From assembly GCA_003529305.1 (NCBI GenBank), contig DPWC01000130.1:1-16183 (forward strand): a DNA stretch of 16,183 nucleotides. Direction: 5' to 3'. Under the pieces are notes generated by a model. That model searched no databases and was not told where the DNA came from. It saw only the letters and a list, made by a program, of their open reading frames with translations. Source of the stretch: Actinomycetota bacterium. GTDB taxonomy: Bacteria > Actinomycetota > Actinomycetes > UBA12327. The translations under genes were made by a program, and so were the position numbers. The first letter of the stretch is position 1. Every line of letters begins with the position of its first letter. This document shows positions 1-7,271 of the stretch, piece by piece.

Positions 1-971
1 CCGGTCTCGAGCATCTGCCGCATGATGGCTCGAGCAACGACATCGCGTGGTGCCAGATCAGCGAGCTCGTGAACGCCTTGCATGAAGGCTGTTCCTGAGT
101 CATCCACCAGCACGGCACCTTCTCCGCGCACAGCCTCAGAAACCAAGGGTTGCTGCCCGCGCGATCCAGGCCCCAGCCACAGCACCGTCGGATGAAATTG
201 AACGAATTCCATGTCAGCAACCTCGGCCCCGGCGCGCAGCGCCAGCGCGACGCCATCACCGGTCGAGACCGCCGGATTCGTCGTCTGAGCAAAAACCTGA
301 CCCAACCCACCGGTGGCCAGCACAACCGCGCCTGCATTGATCGCGCCAACACCATCTCGCGTGCCTTCGCCGATGACATGCAAGGTGGCACCGGCTGCCC
401 GACCCTGATCGTCACGCAACAGATCGAGGACCAAGGCGTGCTCAATCACATCGATTCCTGGATCGGCCTGTACGGCAGCGATCAGCGCGCGCGAGATCTC
501 TGCACCGGTGGCATCACCACCGGCATGCGCGATGCGATCGCGGTGGTGGCCCCCTTCACGAGCCAGCGCGATCCGACCAGTCTCATCACGATCAAAGTGC
601 GCACCCAGCGACATCAAGTCGCGAACCGCGCGCGGCCCTTCCGTGACCAAAGCGTGCACCGCACTTCGATCACACAACCCGGCGCCGGCGATCAGAGTGT
701 CGGCCTCGTGCTGCTCCGGGGTATCCCCTGGGCCCAACGCAGCGGCGATTCCCCCTTGAGCCCACCGAGTGGCGCCCGCATCCAGCACCGTCTTGGTCGC
801 GACCACCACGCGCATCCCGGCTCGACTCACGCGCAATGCCACGCTCAAGCCAGCGACACCGCTGCCGATGACCAGCACATCGGCAGTGCTGGTCCATCCC
901 GGCGCTGGCGCCAACAGTCGGCTCGGCAGCAACCGGGTCATCGTGCCGTCGGGGCCATAGGTCGCAGTCAT
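1..971 (-). CDS. nadB: L-aspartate oxidase NadB, C-terminus outside the window
   Basis: This flavoprotein oxidises L-aspartate to iminoaspartate, the first step of de novo NAD synthesis. I translated 323 codons from the ATG at 971 and the frame is open to the left edge. An FAD-binding GSGVAG lies at residues 36-41 after a short hydrophobic strand. WAQGGIAAAL follows at 70-79, a His/Arg-rich GGHHRDRIAHAGGDATG segment at about 140-156, ATGGLGQVF at 219-227, and EFVQFHPT at 255-262. SEAVRGEGA at 278-286 carries the arginine that I equate with substrate-binding Arg290 of the E. coli enzyme. The start overlaps the panC stop as ATGA, and a G-rich Shine-Dalgarno (five Gs, 7 bases upstream) precedes it. 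The related succinate dehydrogenase flavoprotein is less likely, given these motifs and the panC neighbour. The C-terminal helical domain is not visible. Confidence 0.95.
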   Translation of the reverse strand, partial: MTATYGPDGTMTRLLPSRLLAPAPGWTSTADVLVIGSGVAGLSVALRVSRAGMRVVVATKTVLDAGATRWAQGGIAAALGPGDTPEQHEADTLIAGAGLCDRSAVHALVTEGPRAVRDLMSLGAHFDRDETGRIALAREGGHHRDRIAHAGGDATGAEISRALIAAVQADPGIDVIEHALVLDLLRDDQGRAAGATLHVIGEGTRDGVGAINAGAVVLATGGLGQVFAQTTNPAVSTGDGVALALRAGAEVADMEFVQFHPTVLWLGPGSRGQQPLVSEAVRGEGAVLVDDSGTAFMQGVHELADLAPRDVVARAIMRQMLET

Positions 972-1855
972 CGTGCGACCCCCGGCGCCAATACCTCCAC
1001 CAGAACATTGTCAATCAAGCGCGTCCTGCCGACACGAGCGGCGATCAACACTCGCGCAGGACCGCTGTAGTCGGCAGGCAGGGAGTCAAAAGAGGTCGGA
1101 TCAACGGCAACCAGATAACTGGTGTTCACCTGCGGGGTTGCTGATAGTTCGTGTTCAGCTGCCGACAACATGCCAGAGACACCACGCCGTGCTGCTAACT
1201 GCGCCGCCTCCAAGGCTCGCGGGATGGCCAACGCCCACTGGCGCTCGTGCGGCGTGAGGTAGCGGTTTCGCGATGACATAGCCAGGCCATCAGGCTCGCG
1301 CACTGTCTCTGCCGCGACGATCTCCACCGGAATCGCCAATTGCTGCGTCATCGCCGTGAGCACCGCTAACTGCTGAGCGTCCTTTTGACCGAAGACGGCC
1401 ACATCTGGCTGCACCATCTGGAAGAGCTTGGTCACCACGGTGGCCACGCCATCGAAGTGGCCCGGTCGGTGCGCCCCCTCGAGAGCCTCACCCAGGGCTC
1501 CGGCATGAACCGTCACTGTTTGATCGACGGGATACATCTCTTCAACCGGTGGCGTAAAGACGATATCCGCGCCCATCCGGGCACACAGCGCAATGTCGGC
1601 ATCGAGGGTGCGCGGGTAGGTCGCGAAGTCCTCCCCCGGACCGAACTGCGTCGGGTTGACGAACACCGAGACCACCACAATCCCGGCATGCTCACGGGCA
1701 GTTGAGATCAACGATGCATGGCCGTCATGCAAGGCACCCATCGTGGGCACAAAGCCCACCCGCGCTTCGGGCCGTTGCGATCGCAGCGCTGCCACGAATC
1801 CCCGCAACCCGGCAACACTCGTGACCACCACAGGCACTTCCATGGCGGCAGTCAT
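968..1855 (-). CDS. panC: Pantothenate synthetase (pantoate--beta-alanine ligase) PanC
   Basis: It joins pantoate and beta-alanine with ATP to make pantothenate, the coenzyme A precursor, in the cytoplasm. The protein has 295 residues, the usual size. Family signatures are clear: PTMGALHDGH at 37-46 (ATP-binding HxGH-type motif), FVNPTQFGPGEDFATYPR from 65, GQKDAQQ at 156-162, and EPDGLAMSSRNRYL at 187-200. The gene starts inside the stop of the DUF2520 gene (ATGA, 1852-1855). A GGAGG sits 7 bases before the ATG. Its own stop overlaps the nadB start in the same way, so DUF2520, panC and nadB should be translationally coupled. A second ATG at codon 5 is a possible alternative start. No panD (aspartate decarboxylase) follows, unlike the mycobacterial panC-panD order I remember. 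Confidence 0.98.
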   Translation of the reverse strand: MTAAMEVPVVVTSVAGLRGFVAALRSQRPEARVGFVPTMGALHDGHASLISTAREHAGIVVVSVFVNPTQFGPGEDFATYPRTLDADIALCARMGADIVFTPPVEEMYPVDQTVTVHAGALGEALEGAHRPGHFDGVATVVTKLFQMVQPDVAVFGQKDAQQLAVLTAMTQQLAIPVEIVAAETVREPDGLAMSSRNRYLTPHERQWALAIPRALEAAQLAARRGVSGMLSAAEHELSATPQVNTSYLVAVDPTSFDSLPADYSGPARVLIAARVGRTRLIDNVLVEVLAPGVAR

Positions 1856-2763
1856 GAGGGGTCCTCCAGCGCTGCGAGCAGAGCATCAGTCTGGCGTGCA
1901 TCAAGTCGATGCTGCGCGTGCGCCCGAATCACCGTGGCCCGGGCCATCGTGCTGTAACTCTGCGCAGTGGCCCGTTCCACCGGGCCACGCGATCCGAAAT
2001 CTGCTACTGCGTGTGCGTGGTCCGCCACTGTGCCGGCATCACCGCGCGCCACCGGTCCGGTCAGTGCTGCATCACCGGCGCGCAAAGCGTTGTCGAGTGC
2101 CGCAGACATCAGTGGCGCAAGAAACCGGCCAGGTGCTTCAATGCCCGCAGCCGACAGCATGTCCTGCGCCTGCGCTGTCATCGTGATCACATGGTTCGCC
2201 GCATGACTCAGTGCGGCGTGATACAGCCCTCGGTGTGCGTCATCAACAACCTGCGGATCACCACCCATCTCGACCACCAAGGCCATGGCGACAGGCAAAT
2301 CCGCAGGAGCCGCAGACACCGCGAAGGGGCAGCTGTCCAGCCTCTGTACTTCGTGGAGTTGGCCAGTCAGCGTCATCGCCGGATGAATGGCCGCCGTCGT
2401 GCCACCAAGTGCCGTCAACGGTTGCAGCACCTCAACTCCAAACCGACCGCTGAGATGCACCACGATCTGTCCCGGACGAATCACCTCAGCGCGAGCTATT
2501 CCCCCCACCAGAGCCGAGAGTTGGTCGTCAGGAACGGCAAGCACCAGCAGGTCACACGCGGCGGCCACCTGCAAGGCATCGACAATCTCGGCATCGGGCA
2601 GAAGTCGTGTGGCGCGGTCTACGGAGTCTTTCGAGACTGCCGAAACGGCAACAACGCGATGTCCGGCGCGTTCCAGCGCGGCGGCGATGACGCTTCCGGC
2701 GCGGCCTGCACCGATGAGGCCGACCTGCAGGCGCGCAGGACGATCCTGACCAGGCTGAGCCAT
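1852..2763 (-). CDS. Rossmann-fold DUF2520 family putative oxidoreductase
   Basis: This is a 303-residue cytoplasmic protein. Its N-terminal Rossmann domain shows GLIGAGRAG at 15-23 (a GxGxxG NAD(P)-binding turn), followed by a typical alternating alpha/beta pattern. The C-terminal half is helical and matches the DUF2520 domain found downstream of such Rossmann domains; HAALSHAANHVITMTAQA lies in this half. The fold resembles ketopantoate reductase and 6-phosphogluconate dehydrogenase relatives, but the substrate is unknown. The frame is open upstream to 3162, but I place the start at the ATG at 2763. A GGAG stands 6 bases before it, the glycine-rich motif then falls at the expected depth, and a longer protein would overlap the divergent plus-strand gene. 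It heads an operon with panC and nadB. A role in pantothenate synthesis is inference from position. Confidence 0.88.
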   Translation of the reverse strand: MAQPGQDRPARLQVGLIGAGRAGSVIAAALERAGHRVVAVSAVSKDSVDRATRLLPDAEIVDALQVAAACDLLVLAVPDDQLSALVGGIARAEVIRPGQIVVHLSGRFGVEVLQPLTALGGTTAAIHPAMTLTGQLHEVQRLDSCPFAVSAAPADLPVAMALVVEMGGDPQVVDDAHRGLYHAALSHAANHVITMTAQAQDMLSAAGIEAPGRFLAPLMSAALDNALRAGDAALTGPVARGDAGTVADHAHAVADFGSRGPVERATAQSYSTMARATVIRAHAQHRLDARQTDALLAALEDPS

Positions 2764-2769
2764 CTGCTT

Positions 2770-2773
2770 CTCC
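2770..2773 (-). promoter_or_regulatory. Shine-Dalgarno site of the DUF2520 gene
   Basis: GGAG with a 6-base spacer to the ATG at 2763. It decides between this start and a frame that stays open about 400 bases further upstream. Confidence 0.6.
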
Positions 2774-2810
2774 GTTCCAGTCCACGCTGGGTACCAGACG
2801 AACACCGATA

Positions 2811-2820
2811 AGGCTACTCC
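2811..2820 (-). promoter_or_regulatory. Possible -10 region of the DUF2520-panC-nadB operon
   Basis: On the minus strand this reads GGAGTAGCCT, ending in TAGCCT, which fits the actinobacterial TAnnnT -10 pattern, 47 bases before the start codon. The same ten bases occur once more, 54 bases before ftsH. I find no convincing TTGACA-like -35 at 16-18 bases upstream, so this is a weak call. Confidence 0.3.
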
Positions 2821-2871
2821 CCGCCCTAGGCCTGTGCTGTGCCCACGGGTTGTCGATGCCACGATGACCAC

Positions 2872-4065
2872 ATGCTCGGCGTGCGAACTGTGCAGGTCAC
2901 AGCAGGCGATGTTGCGCAGGGATCTGGCTCGGGTATCACCGTTGCAACCTTTGATGGTTCTCACACCGATGCACTCACGGCTGACATACCACGCCACCAT
3001 CCGTCCTCGCATGGGCTGCTCACACTTCACCTGCAGGTGGACGGCACCACCGTGGTGTCGGCTCGACCCATCGTGGGGTTTGGTCACCGCGGTGCGGAGA
3101 AGCTCTTCGAGGCCCGCGACTACCGCCAGGCCATGGCACTGGCTAACCGACACGATTGGCATAACGCCATCAATGGTGAACTTGGCGTCGCACTCGCCGT
3201 GGAGGCGATGACCGGAATCGTCGTGCCCGAGCGAGCAGTATGGCTGCGCATGGCGCTGGTAGAGGTCAATCGACTACTCAGTCATCTGGCATTCCTGATC
3301 GGTACGGCCTACCAGGACCCTGCCAGTGCGGCTGTCTCATCCGCAGCACAGGCGCGACGACGACTCGTCGAGGTCATGGAGATGGCCACGGGAAATCGTC
3401 TGCACTTCATGGCCCTACGCGTCGGTGGGGTTCGACAAGATGTTGACCAGGAATGGACGGACCACCTACGCGCCGCTCTCGCCCCACTAGCCGCAGTGGC
3501 CCATGACTTGCGCAACCGTCTGACGAACGGTGAACTCGCCACGAGACTCACTGGACTCGGTGTTATCGGAGCTGACCTGCTGGCGCCCTTCAGCATGAGC
3601 GGAGTGCTTGCAAGGGCTTGTGGCGCACCGTTGGATCTGCGCGCGCAGAGCCCCTATCTGGCTTATGACCGCATCGCGGACTTGTGTATCCCCGTCACGA
3701 AGTCCGGTGGCGATGCGCAGGCTCGACTGCTGTGCGCTGTGGAGGAACTTGGCACCACCGCCGCCATCGTCAATCGATGTCTGGACGAGCTCGACGACAC
3801 CATTGGCGGGCCCGTGGCTGTGCGCTTGCCAAAGGTACTCCGCGTACCGGAGGGCAGCACCTACATCGTCACCGAGGGAGGGTTGGGCGCCAATGGCTAT
3901 CTGCTGATATCGCGAGGTGGCACCTCACCCTGGCGATTGAAGATCCGCAGCGCTTCGATGGATCACCTACAGGTGCTGGCGCACATCATGCCGGGAACTG
4001 ATCTGCGCGATGTGGGGCTACTTCTTCAATCCATGTTCTATCTGACCGGCGATGTCGATCGTTGA
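2872..4065 (+). CDS. Orphan NuoD-like protein (complex I 49 kDa subunit paralogue)
   Basis: This 397-residue protein is homologous to the 49 kDa (NuoD) subunit of NADH:quinone oxidoreductase, but no other nuo genes are nearby. Matching landmarks are HHPSSHG at 42-48, GFGHRGAEK at 69-77, PERAVWLRMALVEVNRLLSHL from 119, RVGGVRQD at 183-190, and a C-terminus ending in TGDVDR. His47 matches the quinone-site His (bovine His59). Exactly 49 residues later, where the quinone-site Tyr (bovine Tyr108) should be, there is Trp96. A segment of roughly 30-40 residues before RVPEG is missing relative to NuoD, and the usual SxDP near the C-terminus is lost. There are no [NiFe]-hydrogenase cysteine pairs. The start is uncertain: the ATG at 2872 has no clear Shine-Dalgarno, and an in-frame GTG at 2839 would add 11 residues. 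I recall a second nuoD-like gene in a similar place in Streptomyces. Its role is unknown. Confidence 0.85.
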   Translation: MLGVRTVQVTAGDVAQGSGSGITVATFDGSHTDALTADIPRHHPSSHGLLTLHLQVDGTTVVSARPIVGFGHRGAEKLFEARDYRQAMALANRHDWHNAINGELGVALAVEAMTGIVVPERAVWLRMALVEVNRLLSHLAFLIGTAYQDPASAAVSSAAQARRRLVEVMEMATGNRLHFMALRVGGVRQDVDQEWTDHLRAALAPLAAVAHDLRNRLTNGELATRLTGLGVIGADLLAPFSMSGVLARACGAPLDLRAQSPYLAYDRIADLCIPVTKSGGDAQARLLCAVEELGTTAAIVNRCLDELDDTIGGPVAVRLPKVLRVPEGSTYIVTEGGLGANGYLLISRGGTSPWRLKIRSASMDHLQVLAHIMPGTDLRDVGLLLQSMFYLTGDVDR

Positions 4066-4096
4066 GCCGCGTAGCCCTGCTTAGTCCACCACGGAA

Positions 4097-4396
4097 CTAC
4101 AGTGCGTTGCCTTCGTCGCTGTGCTCGCGAATATAGGTGGCAAAGCGGGCCACGAACAGTGGCTCAAGATCTCCGATGTTCTCGGCGCTGAACGCTTCGC
4201 GTGCTGCCTCGAAGGTCTCGACGATCGAGCCCCCGATCTCGCCGAGGGATCCACCTTCCGTCGCCATCGCGGCGGCTGCCGGCGTGTGGTTCATCAGTTC
4301 AAGAAAGAAGCCGATGTCGTGGCGGTGCCGGGCCAAGTCAAAAGCGCGATCGCGCAATTGGGTGAACGGCAGGTCCTCAAGAATCTCCTCGGGCAT
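4097..4396 (-). CDS. Small conserved protein of unknown function (99 aa)
   Basis: This acidic protein appears soluble, with no signal peptide or membrane segment. It is mostly predicted helical: LPFTQLRDRAFDLARHRHD near the N-terminus, a HTPAAAAMATEGGSLGEIGG turn region in the middle, and IGDLEPLFVARFATYIREH at the C-terminus. The TPAA...EGGSLGEIGGS and DLEPL..ARFATY..EH patterns look like those of an actinobacterial hypothetical family that I half recall, but no function is known to me. A Shine-Dalgarno-like AGGGTGGAG overlaps the stop codon of the DUF3180 gene, and the gap between the two is 9 bases, so it is probably the last gene of the folate operon. Its stop lies 31 bases from the stop of the converging NuoD-like gene, with no obvious terminator hairpin between them. 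Confidence 0.8.
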   Translation of the reverse strand: MPEEILEDLPFTQLRDRAFDLARHRHDIGFFLELMNHTPAAAAMATEGGSLGEIGGSIVETFEAAREAFSAENIGDLEPLFVARFATYIREHSDEGNAL

Positions 4397-4405
4397 GGCT
4401 CCACC

Positions 4406-4870
4406 CTACGCGTCGTCATCGCGTGGCGGTCGAACAATGCATAACCGCTCTAACACGGCACCCGTAATAAGAATGACGACACCGCCAAGACAGCACAACA
4501 CAGCGTGCAGCGCTCGTTCCCGCGCATAGGGGGAAGACAGCGCATCGGCCAGCAAGCCAGCGACCAGCCACCCGAGAAAAAATCCGGCCACCACCGCACC
4601 AGTTCGCGAGCTCGCCATCGCGATGGCAACCACCCGGCCAGCGCGCAAGGCGTCCATGGGGCCACGACCCGGCGAAGGACGAAGCCGTGGTCCCACCGAC
4701 AACGCAGTCACCACCAAAGCAATCGCCAAGGCCCACACAGAGAACACCGCCGCAATCGGCACATTGGGCACACTGCCCGTCCATGCAGCCAGCAGACGAA
4801 CACCAGCGAGCGTCCCGCCGAAGGAAATCACCCACGGACCCAGCAGGTCGCGCCAGGAGGTTCTGGTCAT
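4406..4870 (-). CDS. DUF3180 family membrane protein
   Basis: This is a 154-residue integral membrane protein. Four hydrophobic segments are visible: around LLGPWVISFGGTLAGVRLL, VPIAAVFSVWALAIALVVTA, TGAVVAGFFLGWLVAGLLA, and LHAVLCCLGGVVILITGAVL. A basic, proline-rich loop (PRLRPSPGRGP) lies between the second and third. The family regularly follows folK in actinobacteria; its function is unknown. I chose the ATG at 4870, which overlaps the folK stop as TGATG and has GGGAG 7 bases upstream. The GTG at 4876 would place that site only 1 base away. Co-transcription with the fol genes suggests a folate- or envelope-linked role, but that is guilt by association. Confidence 0.9.
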   Translation of the reverse strand: MTRTSWRDLLGPWVISFGGTLAGVRLLAAWTGSVPNVPIAAVFSVWALAIALVVTALSVGPRLRPSPGRGPMDALRAGRVVAIAMASSRTGAVVAGFFLGWLVAGLLADALSSPYARERALHAVLCCLGGVVILITGAVLERLCIVRPPRDDDA

Positions 4871-5364
4871 CACCACACTCCCGCTGGGGTCATCGCCTGA
4901 TCGTCAATGAGTTTCACCAAATCGATCACCTTGCCGTGGCCCGGCAGCACTGCAGCATCGTCGACTTCCAACCATGGAATCAAAACGAAGGCTCGCTCGT
5001 AAGCACGCGGGTGCGGCACCGTCAGGTCTTGATCGTCCAAGACCTCGTCATCAAAAGTCACGATGTCAATGTCCAGAGTTCGTGGTCCCCACCGCTGTGT
5101 GCGTTGACGATCATGAAGGTCCTCGATGCGGTGAATCACTGACAGCAAGCCCATCGGCGAGAGGTCCGTAGCGATCACCATGACGGCGTTCGTGAAATCC
5201 GGTTGCTCAGGCCCCCCGATGGGGGCCGTGGTGTAGAGCGTCGAAGTTGCCACAATCTCAATGTCGGCATCGGCGGCTAGATGGTCTCGGGCCGAGCGCA
5301 AGGTTGCTGCAGCATCACCAATATTTGCGCCTAACGAGAGCACCGCGCGATGAGCTCGGGTCAT
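4870..5364 (-). CDS. folK: 6-hydroxymethyl-7,8-dihydropterin pyrophosphokinase (HPPK) FolK
   Basis: It transfers pyrophosphate from ATP to 6-hydroxymethyl-7,8-dihydropterin, making the pterin substrate for dihydropteroate synthase. The protein has 164 residues, normal for a stand-alone HPPK. Visible motifs are LGANIGD at 11-17, the pterin-binding LYTTAPIGGPEQPDFTNAV from 43, and RWGPRTLDIDI at 91-101, where Asp98 and Asp100 should bind the two magnesium ions. PHPRAYERAFVLIPW comes near the end. It starts inside the folB stop (ATGA, 5361-5364) and shows no Shine-Dalgarno of its own, so translation probably depends on coupling to folB. It ends in a TGATG overlap with the DUF3180 gene. Confidence 0.97.
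   Translation of the reverse strand: MTRAHRAVLSLGANIGDAAATLRSARDHLAADADIEIVATSTLYTTAPIGGPEQPDFTNAVMVIATDLSPMGLLSVIHRIEDLHDRQRTQRWGPRTLDIDIVTFDDEVLDDQDLTVPHPRAYERAFVLIPWLEVDDAAVLPGHGKVIDLVKLIDDQAMTPAGVW
4878..4882 (-). promoter_or_regulatory. Shine-Dalgarno site deciding the DUF3180 start
   Basis: GGGAG lies inside the 3' end of folK with a 7-base spacer to the ATG at 4870. It argues against the in-frame GTG codons at 4876 and 4873. Confidence 0.55.
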
Positions 5365-5720
5365 GAACGCGATCGCTTGATCGACACACTCACCCCATCA
5401 ACCCGCACAGGGATAGGCGCCTGCGGCTTGTGCACTCGGACTTGCACAGCCTGCACCCGCGGATCGATCAAGACGACATCGGCAATGGTGTGCGCCAGAG
5501 TTTCGATCAGATCCACCGGCTCACCTTCGATCACCCGCACGACTGCCTGCGCTACGGCCGCGTAATCGACTGTGTCCGCCAGCTGATCCGATGATGCCGC
5601 AAGAGCTGTGTCCACATCCAGCCGGAGGTCGACGGCAAACTCCTGACCGTCGGTGCGCTCGTGTTCCAACACACCGTGATAGCCGAAGGCTCGGATGCCG
5701 GTTAACTCAATGGTGTCCAC
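5361..5720 (-). CDS. folB: Dihydroneopterin aldolase FolB
   Basis: It cleaves 7,8-dihydroneopterin to 6-hydroxymethyl-7,8-dihydropterin and glycolaldehyde, the step before FolK. The protein has 119 residues, typical for the family. GIRAFGYHGVLEHE from residue 8 is the N-terminal signature. Glu21, Tyr53, Glu73 (in LIETLA) and Lys98 (in VRVHKPQAPIP) fall where the active-site residues of characterised aldolases lie. The start is GTG at 5720 with GGGAG 7 bases upstream. The gap to folP is 21 bases and the stop overlaps folK, so it sits mid-operon in pathway order. Confidence 0.96.
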   Translation of the reverse strand: MDTIELTGIRAFGYHGVLEHERTDGQEFAVDLRLDVDTALAASSDQLADTVDYAAVAQAVVRVIEGEPVDLIETLAHTIADVVLIDPRVQAVQVRVHKPQAPIPVRVDGVSVSIKRSRS

Positions 5721-5727
5721 GATTGTG

Positions 5728-5732
5728 CTCCC
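5728..5732 (-). promoter_or_regulatory. Shine-Dalgarno site of folB
   Basis: GGGAG with a 7-base spacer to a GTG codon at 5720. It supports this non-ATG start for folB. Confidence 0.5.
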
Positions 5733-5741
5733 GCATAGCTA

Positions 5742-6620
5742 TCAGTGCTGACCAATGGTCGAACGCTCGCGCACCGGACCCATTAAGGCTCGCACAACTC
5801 CAGCATGTTGCGCGGCATCGTGCACGCGAACACCCCACACACCAGCCTCCAGGGCGCTGGCTGTCACCTCGAGGCAACGCTCTACGCGCTGCTGGGGCGA
5901 GTCGTCATCGCGCGGCCGGCCATCACTATCAGTGGCCAGAAACCTCTTGCGTGAGGCGCCGATCAGCAACGGCCGGCCCAGGGATGCCAGTTGCGCCAAT
6001 CCCGCTGGGCTGAGCAAGGCCCAGTTGTGGGTGGGCAACTTAGCAAAACCCAGCCCGGGATCGATCACGATGCGCGCTGGATTAATCCCTGCATCTTCAG
6101 CACGCTGCATCGTTCCGCGCAGCTCGTGCACCACATCGCGCACAACATCGTCGTACACCGCCAGATCGTCGCGGCTAGCTCCACCACCGCGGTTGTGCAT
6201 CAAGACAACAGGAATAGCCAAGTCGGCCAGCAACGCAAGCATGGTCGGATCAGCAGTGCCACCACTGACATCGTTGACCATGATCGCGCCAGCTTCCACG
6301 GCAGCTTGAGCGACTTTGGCCCGGCGAGTATCGATACTGACCGCCACGCCACCTTCTGCGAGGGCCCGGACCACCGGTAGAACACGATCGATCTCCACAT
6401 CGGCGGGAACCTCGTGGGCACCGGGTCTGGTCGACTCGCCGCCAACATCGATCAGGTCAGCACCGAGCCTGATCAGTTCAAGGCCATGGGCCAACGCGCG
6501 GTCTGGATCGAGGAACAATCCACCGTCACTGAAGGAATCCGGGGTCACATTGACGATGCCCATCACCAGCGATCGATTCACATCGGCGAGGTGTGGCGGA
6601 AGGCCCGCGGGATGGCGCAT
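5742..6620 (-). CDS. folP: Dihydropteroate synthase FolP
   Basis: It condenses 6-hydroxymethyl-7,8-dihydropterin pyrophosphate with p-aminobenzoate to form 7,8-dihydropteroate, and is the sulfonamide target. The 292-residue TIM-barrel protein shows every signature: MGIVNVTPDSFSDGG at 20-34, DVGGESTRPGA at 58-68, IDTRR at 96-100, ND at 116-117, MHNRG at 141-145, DPGLGFAK at 187-194, GASRKRF at 221-227 and RVHDAAQH near the end. The catalytic loops look intact, so it should be the active enzyme and not a non-catalytic homologue. The ATG at 6620 leaves about 19 residues before the first barrel strand. Only a weak Shine-Dalgarno (CTGGA) is seen, and the folE stop is 12 bases upstream. Confidence 0.97.
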   Translation of the reverse strand: MRHPAGLPPHLADVNRSLVMGIVNVTPDSFSDGGLFLDPDRALAHGLELIRLGADLIDVGGESTRPGAHEVPADVEIDRVLPVVRALAEGGVAVSIDTRRAKVAQAAVEAGAIMVNDVSGGTADPTMLALLADLAIPVVLMHNRGGGASRDDLAVYDDVVRDVVHELRGTMQRAEDAGINPARIVIDPGLGFAKLPTHNWALLSPAGLAQLASLGRPLLIGASRKRFLATDSDGRPRDDDSPQQRVERCLEVTASALEAGVWGVRVHDAAQHAGVVRALMGPVRERSTIGQH

Positions 6621-6632
6621 GTGATCCAGACT

Positions 6633-7265
6633 TCAGCCGCGTAAGAGGGCCATGACCTCTGTGCGCGGTCCGGGTTCAGTAAAGACACCCCGCACGGCAC
6701 TGGTCACTGTTCGCGCCCCTGGCTTTCGCACACCTCGCATGGACATGCACAAGTGTTCGCACTCCACCACGACGACCGCACCGCGAGGCTCAAGCACCCT
6801 CATCAACGCGTCAGCTACCTGCGAGGTCAGACGCTCCTGTACCTGTGGTCGCTTGGCATAGACATCAACCAACCGTGCCAGTTTCGACAACCCAGTGATG
6901 CGGCCATCCACACCTGGCAGGTAGCCCACATGTGCCACACCGTGAAATGGCACCAAATGGTGCTCGCAGGTGGAGTAGACCTCAATGTCGCGCACCAAGA
7001 CGATCTCGTCATGGCCGAGGTCAAAGGTGGTGGCCAGCACATCCTCAGCTCGCTGGTGCATGCCGCCGAACATCTCGCGATAAGCCCGTGCCACTCGCGC
7101 AGGTGTATCGAGCAGGCCTTCGCGATCAGGATCCTCCCCAATGGCGAGAAGAAGCTCGCGAACAGCGCGTTCCGCACGAGCAGCATCGAAAGGCGGAACG
7201 AGACGGAAGGCCTCAGCCGGGTCATGGACCGGCGTGATACCCGTCGCAGGGTGATCTGCAGTCAT
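6633..7265 (-). CDS. folE: GTP cyclohydrolase I FolE
   Basis: It converts GTP to 7,8-dihydroneopterin triphosphate, the committed step of folate synthesis. The protein has 210 residues. CEHHLVPFHG begins at 100. Cys100, His103 and Cys173 (in CEHLCMSMRG) match the zinc ligands of the E. coli enzyme. GLSKLARLVDVYAKRPQVQE from 125 and the RKPGARTVTSAVRG segment from 180 are classic type I features. This is the zinc-dependent type IA form. The gene begins 6 bases after the ftsH stop and has no strong Shine-Dalgarno, which suggests coupling to ftsH. The phosphatase that must act between FolE and FolB is not encoded in the window. Confidence 0.97.
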   Translation of the reverse strand: MTADHPATGITPVHDPAEAFRLVPPFDAARAERAVRELLLAIGEDPDREGLLDTPARVARAYREMFGGMHQRAEDVLATTFDLGHDEIVLVRDIEVYSTCEHHLVPFHGVAHVGYLPGVDGRITGLSKLARLVDVYAKRPQVQERLTSQVADALMRVLEPRGAVVVVECEHLCMSMRGVRKPGARTVTSAVRGVFTEPGPRTEVMALLRG

Positions 7266-7271
7266 AACCGG

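Noticed and set aside
150..1070. Long plus-strand open frame opposite nadB
   Set aside because: It is antisense to a gene with all NadB motifs, has a composition typical of high-GC shadow frames (Arg/Gln/Thr/His-rich) and no recognisable domain.
1909..2811. 300-codon plus-strand frame opposite the DUF2520 gene
   Set aside because: It lies wholly antisense to a gene with a clear Rossmann motif and operon context, and has no domain or ribosome site.
2764..3162. N-terminal extension of the DUF2520 protein to 3162
   Set aside because: The extra 133 codons overlap the divergent NuoD-like gene, look like shadow sequence, and the internal ATG at 2763 has a good Shine-Dalgarno just before a normal Rossmann start.
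4066..4096. Bidirectional terminator between the converging NuoD-like and 99-residue genes
   Set aside because: The 31 bases show no clear inverted repeat or T-run.
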